Shown: positions 13,046 through 23,123 of the stretch, piece after piece
Position numbering within the stretch: the first letter of the stretch is position 1
Layout of the letters: every line of letters begins with the position of its first letter
Assembly (NCBI RefSeq): GCF_030704535.1
Contig: NC_081823.1
Coordinates: forward strand, 25,305,001-25,369,000
Length of the DNA: 64,000 nucleotides
Direction of reading: 5' to 3'
Source: Vitis vinifera
Taxonomy: Eukaryota; Streptophyta; Magnoliopsida; Vitales; Vitaceae
Translations under genes and position numbers: made by a program
Notes under the pieces: generated by a model
Databases searched by the model: none
The model's input: only the letters and a program-made list of their open reading frames with translations
What the model was told of the DNA's origin: nothing

Positions 13046-13800
13046 CCATCATGAGAAAACAACAACATGAATAAAAGGAAAATTCAAATTGAAAATGTTG
13101 TTGAAGTGGGAATGTGTTCTTCCTTTGATGGGAAGACTTGTGGTGGTAAATCACTGGTCCAATATTAAAGGTGTGTAGAAGCTTGTTTCTCTTGTTAATG
13201 AGGGTAGCCACTAGAGAAAAGTGATCAAGAACCCAAGAGAGTGAATAAAAAGGAAATGGTGATTGAATTCTAAGTACATATGGGAAAAATTAATTCTTAC
13301 ATTACTTAAGAATGAAAGAAATTATATTTGATATTGGATAATCTAGTTAATTTAGATCAAATATTCATGTCCATCTTGAATCAAGTCAGCATATGCTAAT
13401 TATGTCGTATAAACAACTATTCATGTTCCATAATCTCATTGGGGATTAGTGGAATGTAAAAATAAATAAAAACTCAAATTTATTTCTTTATTAGTAAATA
13501 ATTTTAAATTATTTTCAGATTCAAATATATATATATATATATATATATTTACGATAATAGAATATAAATGGGTAAGAGTACCATATCAACATGCTATGAG
13601 ATATAATAAGAGTACTAAACATTTTTTCTTCCTAATTTTAGTAGAAAAAAAAACTTGATTAGTCATGTATTGCATTGTAGAGACTTCAATTAACATTGCG
13701 AAGCTGATGAGAAACGGTAATGAAAAATGATGATCATAATCATTGATCAAGATATTTTGTTGTCATATTAGCACTTAGATAATATCTAATCACAAATTGA
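13046..13800. pseudogene. Decayed repeat family, copy R4, right half
   Basis: Resumes the R-family order after the LTR element. The 'gatgggaagacttg…ggtaaatcactggtccaatat' region at 13128-13170 matches 7890-7920 and 2585-2620. A TA microsatellite (13525-13548) lies inside. No open frame survives. Confidence 0.4.
13525..13548. repeat. TA microsatellite
   Basis: Twelve TA dinucleotides. Confidence 0.9.
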
Positions 13801-15060
13801 ATTAAAAGATTAAATATAGGGTACCTCTAAGAAATTTTTTATCCTAAATTAATTTGTTAGAAGTTAATATTAGTCCAAAAGATCAAGTTAGATACAACCA
13901 ACAATACAACTTGTGGGTAATGAGAATTTTTTTGTTTTTGTCTTTTATAAACCAATAGAACCTTCCATAACGGAGCTCTTTGGACTCTTTATGGGAATCC
14001 TAACCTCAAAGTGAATATAGGAATTGAACCCGCAACCATACACCCCTATTACACATCCCAACATGCAGCCTAACCAATAGGCACCCCAAACAATGAGCAC
14101 TCTAACAAACTCTTATAAGTAATAAGACTATTGCATGGATTAAGGTACCTTGACAAGCTCTTACGATTATTGAGGCTATTGTATGGATTCATATCACCCT
14201 ACTAATAACAATTTTATAATTACCATTATGAAGCAAATGAGAAAAAGGTGAAAAATGATGATAGTAACCATCAATAGGAAATTGTTGTTGTCATATTAGC
14301 AACATCTAATCACAAATTGGATTAAAAGATCAAGCATAGAGCACCTTGAAACAAAATATTTTTTATCATAACAAATTGATCATATCTATATAATAGTCTA
14401 AAAGATTAAGTTAGATACAATAAGTTTATTGTAGATTGATTTCTCGAGATCTTTTTATTTATTTATTGTTATTTTATATATTAGAGCAAAGAGAACTTTA
14501 CTGTTAACATTTATGTCCAAATATTTATATTTCATTAGCACAAAATGTATGTCTGTATCTCAAATTAAGATGTGTTTGGTTGTATTTTTTTTTTTTATGA
14601 TTTTAAAATTTTAATTTTAAAAGTAATTCCGAAACTCATCTTTTAAAACTTATTTACAACATTTAACAATCAAAATTAAAAAATAAAATTATCAAAATTA
14701 ATGTTTTCATTTCCAAATATTATAAACTTATTTTAAACTGAAAATTTATTATCAATGAGTAACTCACATCTTATTTTTCTTTTTATTGAACAAAAAATAC
14801 TAGTATGTAAAAATAAAAAATAAGAATAATAATTTTAAAAAATTGAAAATGGTAAGAAAAATAATTGAACAATTAAACATATTTGATATTTATAAGAATT
14901 AAATCGGAAAACCCCTAAACTTTCTTCTTCTTTTTTTAATTAAGAAAATTAGCAATGTATTTAAATTTAATTTTTTTTATTTTTTATTTTTTAATCTACA
15001 TTTTAGATTCAGGTGCAAATTAGTGCATCTTAATCAGAATTTGGGCTTGGGTTACGGGCT
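13801..15060. other. AT-rich intergenic DNA
   Basis: I see no gene. Two related segments (about 13680-13830 and 14215-14345, sharing 'gaaaaatgatgat' and 'taatcacaaattg') form a degenerate direct duplication. 14570-14895 has MITE-like 'tgtttggttgt' sequence, without provable ends. Confidence 0.5.
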
Positions 15061-15092
15061 CGGCAACCCGAATCCGTATGTCCGTGACCCAA

Positions 15093-15292
15093 CCAACGGT
15101 TGAGTGCATCTTACCGTATTCAACGGTGGATATCAAGTGTTTTTCATTTGTTCATAAACGAGATGACCGTTGGAGCTTACCAGCGTATCTATCTTCATAT
15201 GAGAGGAACCCTTTCGTCATTTCACACGTTCAATTTGAAACCTCTAGCCGTTGAAGCTGAATATTTTCGAATCGTACAAATTCGACCGTTGC
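15093..15292 (+). promoter_or_regulatory. Cluster of five AACGG (MSA-like) motifs
   Basis: AACGG cores occur at 15095-15099 and 15122-15126 on the + strand and, as CCGTT, at 15167-15171, 15248-15252 and 15286-15290. The site at 15164-15174 reads TCCAACGGTCA on the minus strand, a full match to the mitosis-specific activator consensus YCYAACGGYYA. In plants this motif is bound by three-repeat MYB (MYB3R) factors and drives G2/M expression. The cluster sits about 90-285 bp before the start codon at 15378, where an active promoter would lie. Function is inferred from the motif only. Confidence 0.6.
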
Positions 15293-15307
15293 ACAAGTCA
15301 AAAGCCC

Positions 15308-15370
15308 CATATCTCCAACCTTCCAAAAGACCCCTCTCTCCCTCCTCCTCGCTATCTCTCTCTTTCTCGG
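15308..15370 (+). promoter_or_regulatory. Pyrimidine-rich core promoter / 5' UTR patch
   Basis: A CT-rich stretch (several TCTCTC and CCTCC runs) directly before the start codon at 15378. Such Y patches mark transcription starts or 5' UTRs of many plant genes that lack a clear TATA box. No convincing TATA box is visible close by. Confidence 0.5.
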
Positions 15371-15377
15371 CAAATCG

Positions 15378-15986
15378 ATGGCTGATCAGAGTACAAACCC
15401 ACTAATCATGGACGCCAAATCCGTGCACCCACTTCACCAGATCGCAGAAACGCCAACCCACAGGCTCCTCCTGAAGCAGTGGCTCAAAGAAGAAGAGCTC
15501 ATCCTCAACCGCATCTCCCTCAAGGAGACCCAAATCGATGGAGTTCGAAGAGAGATCACACAACTCTACTGCTTCTTCTTCATCTTCCACTCCACTCTCC
15601 TCATCCTCCTCTTCAACAATTCATCCTCAAACCCAAATGGTAGTGCTTGCCACAGGTCCTGGATCCCATCTCTCTGCTCTCTTCTCTGCTCTCTAGGCCT
15701 CATTTGGGCTGTTCGGTACAAGACTGATGTCGAAAGCCACATGGAGAAGCTACTGGAGAGGGAGAAAGAGGATGGGAAGCTACTGGGGAAGTGTGTCGAG
15801 GAGTTGAAGAAAAAGGGGGTCGAATTCGATCTGTTAAAGGAGGTGGACGCGCTCCGGAGGGCTAAGAGCTTGCGGGTGGAGGCGAAGGCAGTGCGCAAAT
15901 GGTCGGCGAGGGACTTTGTGACCTTTTTCTTCTTCACTGTGTCTTGCCTGGTTCTGGGTCTTGTAAGGGTGATTTTATGTAATTAG
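15378..15986 (+). CDS. Uncharacterised plant membrane protein, three TM segments and coiled coil
   Basis: Intronless 202-residue frame. Base composition is clearly less AT-rich than the surroundings, and it has a promoter-like region upstream, so it is very probably a real gene. Residues 20-60 form a charged region with 'HPLHQIAETPTHRLLLKQWL'. Hydrophobic segments lie at about 62-79, 95-112 and 180-199. Between the second and third is a long, highly charged predicted coiled coil (118-172) rich in Glu/Lys/Leu. The first ATG (15378) has T at -3 and G at +4. The in-frame ATG at 15408 (MDAKSVHP) has A at -3 and G at +4 and is an equally plausible start, giving 192 residues. I believe this is a conserved plant-specific family of unknown function. 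The AACGG cluster upstream suggests dividing-cell expression. No enzymatic motif is seen. Confidence 0.85.
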   Translation: MADQSTNPLIMDAKSVHPLHQIAETPTHRLLLKQWLKEEELILNRISLKETQIDGVRREITQLYCFFFIFHSTLLILLFNNSSSNPNGSACHRSWIPSLCSLLCSLGLIWAVRYKTDVESHMEKLLEREKEDGKLLGKCVEELKKKGVEFDLLKEVDALRRAKSLRVEAKAVRKWSARDFVTFFFFTVSCLVLGLVRVILCN

Positions 15987-16029
15987 GGTTTTTTTTTTCT
16001 TCCCTTCATCATCAGAATACTTTTTGTTT

Positions 16030-16830
16030 TGGGGTTGGCAGAAGATTCTTTGTTTCTACCATTAAATTGCAGGAAAATTGGTGTTTGGGTGGGGAAGAAA
16101 ATGCAGAATATACTGTTCTGCTTTTGTAATTTGGGGAACCCATATGGAGAATCACGGAATAAAATTGGATTTTTAATTTACTATTTCTAGTCCCCTAAAT
16201 TTTGTCTGAATTTGTGTTTTATTAGCTAGAAAATTTGGATATTCGGAGCATTTCAGTTTGATCTGTAAACGCCATAGTATTAGATTTCTAATATTTCTTC
16301 TTATTGGGCTATTTAGGAATATTTTGTGTGATTAGCATTTTTCTTCCTCTTCAAAATTTGAATAATTTTTGTTTTTGGGTGTAGGAAATGTGTTTGGATG
16401 GGAAGAAAATCCAGACTGTTCTGTTCTGCTTATGTAATTTGTGGAATATACATCCAGAATCACCAAATAAATCTGGGATACTTGTTAGTTCTTTGAGTTT
16501 TTGTTTGATTTTATGTTTTGTTCGCGAAGAATTTGGGATATCTTGAGCCAACTGAATCTAGCTCTGAAATGGAGCACCTGTGGGATGGATAATTGTAATC
16601 CAACAGCTCCATTGTATTTTATTGGCCGGACATGGTATAATGCAGAAGTGGTATAAGGCAGAGCATTCTGTTATAGAAGTGGAACCCCCCCCCCCCCCCC
16701 CCACCCATCTAGAGAATTCTGTTCTGCCCAGGAAATTTGGTGTTTGGATTGCAAGAAAATGCAGAACATTCTATTCTGCTTCTGTAGCTCATAGAATTCT
16801 AAAACAAATTTGGATTTTGAGATGTATGTT
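16030..16830 (+). repeat. Three-copy degenerate tandem repeat downstream of the membrane-protein gene
   Basis: A segment containing 'gtttgg(g/a)t…gaaaat(g/c)cag…ctgttctgctt' occurs at about 16088-16170, 16387-16480 and 16738-16815, at spacings near 300 and 350 bp. Copies differ by substitutions and small indels. They lie in what may be 3' UTR or downstream DNA of the gene at 15378-15986. Origin unknown. Confidence 0.6.
16685..16702. repeat. Poly-C tract (about 18 C)
   Basis: A long homopolymeric C run in otherwise AT-rich DNA. Its length is likely to vary or be mis-sequenced. Confidence 0.9.
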
Positions 16831-17185
16831 GTCTCATTTTTCTTTTCTTTCGTACGTGATCAGCCCTGTTTTATGGGGTGGAAGTTTTCCTGCCAATATA
16901 TTAGTGCAAGAATGTAAAAGAAAGGAGTTTTTTTATTCATATTTTTGTTATTGTTTCTTTCTGACCAAAACATAGCTTACTTAATAAGTGACTACCATAA
17001 AATGCCTTTAGTGAGGTCAATTCAGTAATCAATCACCAGGCTATTTGAACTTGGGTCATATCATGCATAAGAACTCTAGTTTAGTGGCTACAGTCTGAAT
17101 CAAAGCTACAAACACTAAGTTCAAAACTTCAAAGTTATGACTTCTCCTTCTCAAGACAAAAGCTGTACTCTCTCCCTCTCAAGCA

Positions 17186-18794
17186 TTATGTTAGAAGTTC
17201 AAAAATAGATGAATAAGTCCCCAAAACCCCAGCCAAAATTCCAAATACAATTATCCCAACAATGCCCATCTGCTCACAGTTCCAATTCCAATTGAGATCA
17301 GAAATCTTCAAGTAGCACAAGCATGGGAGCAGAAAAGAAGCCGAAACAACAAAAACTGACCCAACAATGGCCATCAAGGACTCGTAATATGGGAAGACAC
17401 AGGCCACAATAACAGTACTGATCAGCAATGCTACTCTTATGAGCAATCTCACCGGTTTCTGATTCTTGTACTTTTCTGATAGTCCACCTTCAATGGCAGT
17501 TGCAATTGGGGCTACCAACAAGGAATATCTAGTAACTGGAATAAGTAAAGTTGTATATATTGCAACTCTTCCACTAACTTTGGTTGGTAGATTCAAAGTA
17601 ATTTCTGATTCAATACCATCTCCATACATAAGATAGCCCAATATCGCTATTGTCATGTAGTTGAGAGTTGCCAGAATAAAACTAAACACCAAGACCTGCA
17701 GATCAATAAACACAAAAGACCAACAGTTTTAGATGTCTATTCTTAAGACCTTGCTGTATAAGTTGACTGTAAACCAAGAAAAAGCAGGCAGCAACTGCCT
17801 CTATGTATCAGTTTCAGGCTTTCGGCAATGTCAATTGCAAATAATATTTTTAAGCAGTTTATATAACTGTTTCTATGGAGATTACTACACAGACTAAATA
17901 AGAAAAACGATCTCTAGGCAACCATGGAGAAATAGTTTTTTCATAAGGTGTTCAAGTAAAATGAATGATGTTGTAAGTTTCTACCTTACTGAACTGGCAG
18001 GAATCTCGCATAGACATGTATATTGAAGGGATGACTGGGTGTCCACCAAATGAAACAATATATAAGCCAACTGCTGTAGGAAGAGTATCGAGATTTAACA
18101 GAACACTTCCTTTTGCATGAAAACCAACACCGTCGAATGCACCAACACAAAAGATGGAGACGACAATGACAAGGCAAGAGAATACTCCAGTGGCCGAGAT
18201 ATAGGAGAGCATACTCAAGTCAGTTAACAACATTAATGCTGAAAATAGTAGTCCTGTGATTATAACGAATGACTGTTTTCCATCTAGTGTCAATTCCCCA
18301 AGTTTGATCATGAACTCTGGAAAAAGCTTTTGTAAGTTGTCACCTTCTAATATCAAAAACCCTGTTGCAATAAGGTACATCTCTGCATTCATCATAAACA
18401 TGACTATCATTCTTCCTTTCATACCAAATGCACGCTCTGCAATATCATAATAACTTAAAATAGATGGATCAACTTCCATACAACGCACTAGTAAAAGCCC
18501 GGTGTAAAAGGTCATAGCTGCAATTGAGAAGAAGAGCACCAAACTCAACCAACCTCCACTTGAGAGGGCATAAGGGATTGTTAGAAAACCAATTCCTGTG
18601 AATGTCAAAACAGGCAACAAAAACCCTTATCTATTACTTATGAAGGAAGAGAAGAAACAGGAAAAAATGGAGAAAGAAGTGACCATGTTCTTAAGCTTAC
18701 CCAGGAATGCATTTGTGCCATTAAAACTAGCTTTCATGAAACTTGATGAGCCAGGAGTTCGAATCAGAGGGATCCTTAGCTCGTTATTCGCCAT
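17186..18794 (-). CDS. AVT1-type vacuolar amino-acid transporter, intact (gene A)
   Basis: Three coding exons on the minus strand: 18794-18701, 18595-17985 and 17695-17186 (stop included), all with GT-AG borders, giving 404 residues. The N-terminus is MANNELRIPL. The split codon G|GA joins exons 1 and 2, giving '…NAFLGIGFLTIPYALSSGGW', the first helix signature of the amino-acid/auxin permease (Aa_trans) family. Exon 2 has 'AERAFGMKGR' and '…GHPVIPSIYMSMRD'; exon 3 has 'LGYLMYGD…ITLNLP' and the C-terminal helices. About eleven membrane segments are expected for the family. AVT1 proteins move neutral amino acids across the vacuolar membrane by proton exchange; substrate here is unknown. The short N-terminus places it near the AVT1I-like subgroup. 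Paralog 30127-31731 is its broken duplicate. Confidence 0.9.
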
Positions 18795-18799
18795 TGTCT

Positions 18800-19730
18800 T
18801 CTTTTGATTTAATATTGCATTTAATCAACAGATTCCCTTCTCCACTTCTATGAACTGTCTCTGCATGGATAACTAAATATATGGATGCATGGACAAGAAA
18901 TTAGGACAGAAGTGGAAAATATGAATGAATGATCAGAAGCACGTCATAAAATAGAAGCAACGGGATTGTCTTTACTTCTTACCTTGAAAGAAGCCGGATA
19001 GACATTTATCTTTTCTCTAAATTGCTATGAAAATTGACCTGGTGCTGCACCTGGTGAACATTTCGATTATCTGCACCTCTTTTTCCCACAAGCTTTCCCG
19101 AACTAAACATAGCTTAAGACAACATACAACCATTTTCCTCAGCACTCCTTTATTTCCTTGAGCACTTGTTGACTTAAGTCAATAGGATCCTTAGCACATT
19201 CTTTGCCACTATTCCATAGTTGATTTAGTAGCACACTTAACCGTATCGTTTGTATCTTCATGTCTAACTACATCGTTTGTATCCTCATGTCTACTTGATG
19301 GATACCATACACATGCATGGACAAGAGAGAGAGACATAAGCAGAAAATACAAATGAATGGGAAGCCCAGGAAGTTGTTGTCTGTACCATATAAAAGGAAA
19401 AACAGAAGGAAGGAGATGTGGTTGGGTAAATTCTATATTTGAATTAGTAGCACACTTAACTATATAGTTTGTATCTTCGTGTCTACTTGATGGATACTTA
19501 ATTTACACATGCATGTACAAGAGAGAGATAAGCGGAAAATACAAATGAATGGGAAGCACAAGAAGTGTCATATGCACCGTATAAATGGAAAAGAAATATA
19601 TAAAAAGAGAGGGGAGTGGGTGGAGCTGGGGCTGGGGGATTTGCTTGATTTCTTACCTATGAAGAAACTGGCATCTTTCCCTAGATTGCTGTGAGATCAG
19701 ACATTACTTACCTGCGAAGCATGTGAATCC
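18800..19730 (-). other. 5' leader region of gene A, triplicated leader unit
   Basis: Three related units lie upstream of gene A at about 18806-19030, 19216-19420 and 19441-19680. All carry 'gtatctt(c/t)…tctac' and 'gcagaaaatac…aatgaatggg'-type blocks. Putative splice donors (CTTTCAAG|GTAAGAAG on the minus strand near 18984; GCTTCGCAG|GTAAGTAA near 19706-19714) match those upstream of the other AVT1 copies. This suggests that transcripts start far upstream and splice non-coding exons. Confidence 0.5.
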
Positions 19731-20600
19731 AAAAGATTTTGAGGAAAAATGACAGTGGGGTTCTTCTAAAGTGACTTTTCACATTATTTGGAGTTCAATA
19801 TAGAGAATGGAGACACACCGAGATTCAACATCATAAATATACGTACCTGTACCTAGCTTTTGACAGTGGAATACAAGAATCAAAATACATGGCTGATGAG
19901 AACCTAAGGAGCTGTAGAGTCTGTAACTAGGGTGGCAGTCCAGTAGCTAGTCTTACAAATTGAAGCAAAAGACTACTGAAGCTTATTGCCTATAAAGATG
20001 AGAAGACAACCTCTACATCATTGTAAGTATTGAAGCATCAGCAGCAGAAGAAGATCGATATACACTTATACTGAAGCTTTCGAGGCATGGAGAAACAAAA
20101 ATAACATAAAAAAACAATTAAATATAGCTTATCATCTACCTTTCAACCTTTTCAACTGCTTTCCAAATGTCATCGACGATTCTTAATCACTTGAAGTAGT
20201 GAATTATAGACAAACAATGGGTGGATGATTCTTACAAAAATCAATATTTTGAAACACCTAATTAATTTTTGTAAGAAAAAGGTAGGAGGTCTTCATGTGG
20301 ATAAATTAAATCAACGTACCAAAGGCTGTGATTCTCCTGAAATTAAGACGAATGAAGTTCAAGCGCCCTGACATTTATAAATTCATCTAACCTTGCATTT
20401 AAGTATTGTACTTCAAGGGTACCGACAAGGGCTCGGTTTTAAAATGGTTTATATAAACTTATATAAGATACAAAAATTTTAAAGACTTATATTAAAAAAA
20501 TAATGGTTTTAAAAACTATTTGAAACAAGAATTTAAGACTGTTTTCTGTTTTTGAAAACAAAAAACAACAAGAAATGTATCGAAATGGGTACTCAATAGA
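19731..20600. other. Upstream flank of gene A / spacer
   Basis: No coding sequence. The segment 19700-20260 is conserved in the right block (32640-33175), so it belongs to the duplicated unit. A 'cagcagcagaagaagatcg' stretch near 20037-20055 resembles the outer leader of the other copies. Confidence 0.5.
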
Positions 20601-20627
20601 ATCCAAGGACTAATTAAGAAAATGGCA

Positions 20628-21040
20628 TGATGATCTCTAAGCAACAAGAACGGCAGTAGGAACTACGAAGGCAATCCACATTTAACAGTACTAATTCTTT
20701 TGCATGAAAACCAACGCCATTGAATGCCACTGGCACAAAAAATGGAGACAAGGCAAAAAAACAAAGGGAAAAAAAAATTCTGGTGGCAGACATATGGGAC
20801 AGTATACCAAGGTTAGTTGAGAACATCAAGGGCAAAATTGTTAGTGTAATAAATGACTGGCTTCCATCTACTGTTAAATCCCAGAGGTTGATGTTGCAAG
20901 TTGTCATCAAAAGCCCTATTGCACCAAGTTCCATTTGGAAAATTCATAATAATCATGACTATGATTTTTCCTTTCTTTATTATCAAATGCATGTCTTGCA
21001 ATATCAAAGTAACTTAAGTACTATTTGGATCAACTTCAAA
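20628..21040 (-). pseudogene. AVT1 transporter pseudogene fragment (B)
   Basis: The minus strand shows pieces of AVT1 exon 2 in order: 'LSYFDIARHAF', 'IMVMIIMNF'-like, 'LTVDGSQSF', 'LSHMSATRIFF', 'VAFNGVGFHAKELVLLNVD'. Several frameshifts and stops separate them. Exons 1 and 3 are missing. An AVT1-type leader remains upstream (about 21840-21960), separated from the fragment by an inverted-repeat element (21151-21534). This coding fragment has no counterpart in the right block, where the sequence jumps from the equivalent of about 20260 to that of 21670. Confidence 0.85.
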
Positions 21041-21150
21041 GAATTTCAAAGCATTTTTTTAGGCCTAACAAAAACAATTTTATACTTAGTTAATTTAGTT
21101 CAAAGAGCTTATAACTTAACAAATAACTTAATATGAAAATTATAAAATAT

Positions 21151-21534
21151 TAAGATCTGTTTAGCAATTGTTTTCAAGAACAATTTTTTGTTGTCCATAA
21201 TAAAAAGTCAAGAAAACATGTTTGATAATTAAAAATTATTTTCTATTTTCTATTTTTAAGAATAGAAAATAGTGTTTTTAGACAATATCTTTTAATTGTT
21301 TTCCATTATTTTCACTTATTTTTTAAAGATTATATAAAAAAATAATTATACAAACATGTAAAATGATTAAAAATAAAACACCCAATATAAAAATTATTAA
21401 AAACAAGGTTAAAAACATTTTAGATTTCCAGATAAACTTTTGTTTTACAAAATATCAAAGAACAATTTACAAAACTATTCATAAAAATTGTTTTTCAAAA
21501 CTATTTTAAAAAACAATTATTTAACAGACTCTTG
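21151..21534. mobile_element. MITE-like inverted-repeat element
   Basis: The left end AAGATCTGTTTAGCAATTG and the reversed right end AAGAGTCTGTTAAATAATTG match imperfectly. The interior is AT-rich with self-complementary stretches ('ttttctattttctatttttaagaatagaaaatag'-like, around 21240-21270). No clear target duplication was found, so the superfamily is not assigned. It lies just upstream of pseudogene fragment B. Confidence 0.55.
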
Positions 21535-21839
21535 GTTATTGTAGAAGCTCTATTTTGAATTGTATAAGAAATTATTTTATATTTAATAAAAATTTTACTA
21601 TCAATATCATCTTTTAAACATTGTAACTTTAGCTTTAACTTCAACTTTGAGACAAAACAAAAAAATAAGAAGCTACCGAGACATTATCATATTGATGATA
21701 AGCTGCTTCCATACATGGTTTTTGTAGAACTTCCCATGGAAAAGCTCATGCAATAACTAATTCCCGTGAAATTAAAACATGTGAAATAATTGTGTTTATA
21801 AACTGATCAAAGAAATGAGGAAGAATGGAAAGAGTAGAG

Positions 21840-21965
21840 GAAGCAATTTTTCTGAGTTTAGCATAGCATACCTGCAAAGTTTGTTGAAATCCAAGGGATT
21901 TAGAGGAAAAATTAAGGTGGGATTATCCTCTCTATAAACAATGGCCTTTTGATGAAATGGTTGCT
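21840..21965 (-). promoter_or_regulatory. AVT1-type leader exon and TATA-like box, copy near pseudogene B
   Basis: On the minus strand, GTTTATAGAGAGG (about 21933-21945) is followed by a CCTC-rich stretch and '…GGATTTCAACAAACTTTGCAG|GTATGC'. The same order of TATA-like box, leader exon and splice donor occurs upstream of C (24904-24990), E, A and G. The intact spacing suggests it was once a working promoter. Confidence 0.5.
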
Positions 21966-22734
21966 CTATTTTCTTTGATTACAAAGTGTATAAAATATAT
22001 ACATGTGAGGGAGGTCATGAAGCAAAAAAATTAAGCCACACTGCTTCGAGCCAATAGCAATAAATATGAAGAAGTGGGCATGATCCAGAAATTGTGGAAA
22101 GTCCTTGATTGATTATGAACATGTGATGGAATCGATGGTTGATTCCTCAATTTTTTTTCATTATATTAAGGCCATCTTTTACTAGTACTTTTCAACATGC
22201 ATGTTGGTCATTAGAAGTGGCTTTTTAAATATAAAAGAGACACCTTCTTTTATATTCATTATTAATCTTATCATCATTTAAAATGCATGGTTCATCTGGA
22301 TATTAAGTTCTTGGGACACATATTACCAAGCTATCTTATCATCTCCCTCAACATTTTCAGCTGCCTTGCATGCTATCTGCCATTCTTAATTTCCAGTCTA
22401 GCTAATGGTGCGTGAGTTCCTTTCTGATTCCATTAAGAGGGGTAGTTCAAGGTCAAGCCAAAAATGAGAATATCATCTGTCAGAGAATTAAAAAAAAAAA
22501 AGAAAAAAGAATATTGGTATAAAGAGCAGTGTGAGGAAGGGCATATGGAAATATAGGACTTGTCATCTACAATCTTTTGGGTCAACTGATTGCTAACCTA
22601 TCAAATTTTTTGTTCTATTTTCTGTATGGGGTTTATTCTTTTTATTTGTTGATCTCACTTGCAAGAGGACCATGTCAAAATTGAGGTGGTATATGGAGCT
22701 GCATAAGACCATTCTAGGCTATACGCTCAGCACT

Positions 22735-23010
22735 CTTGTTTTTTTAAGCCTCCATTTGAGAAATATTTTCGAAATAATTCCAAAAAATAGTTTTTGAGTA
22801 GGGTTTTTAAAAATCATTCTTCAATTTTTTGTACAATTGAAAATGAATAAAAACAATTAAAAGATTTTCTTTAAAAATATTATGTTTTTTATTTTGAAGA
22901 GCAGAAAAAAATGTTTTCTGTTTCACAAACGTGTTTTCTGGCTTTTTTTAAAAAATAAAAAATTGTTTTCGAAATCGGTTTACTAAAACTCCATTTTGCA
23001 GACCCAAAAC
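22735..23010. repeat. AT-rich MITE-like segment downstream of gene C
   Basis: The segment has 'gtttgagaaatattttcgaaataat' style ends and an A/T core, and is present in both blocks (34260-34530). The left block has an extra tandem copy of 'aactccattttgcag' (22989-23020). Ends are not resolved. Confidence 0.4.
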
Positions 23011-23123
23011 TCCATTTTGCAGCATGAATAGGAGATGATAAAGGAGATATGATGAAAGGACAATATGCATATATCAAGTACTCTAGTTCGCGAATTAGAG
23101 TGTCTTCAAGCACTGATCAAGCA

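Noticed and set aside
15402-15937. Antisense frames opposite the membrane-protein gene
   Set aside because: They mirror the real gene's codon bias and have serine-rich low-complexity products.
17986-18450. Additional frames overlapping AVT1 exon 2 of genes A, C, D and E (including plus-strand 64-80 codon frames)
   Set aside because: They are shadows recurring in every paralog because the exon is conserved.
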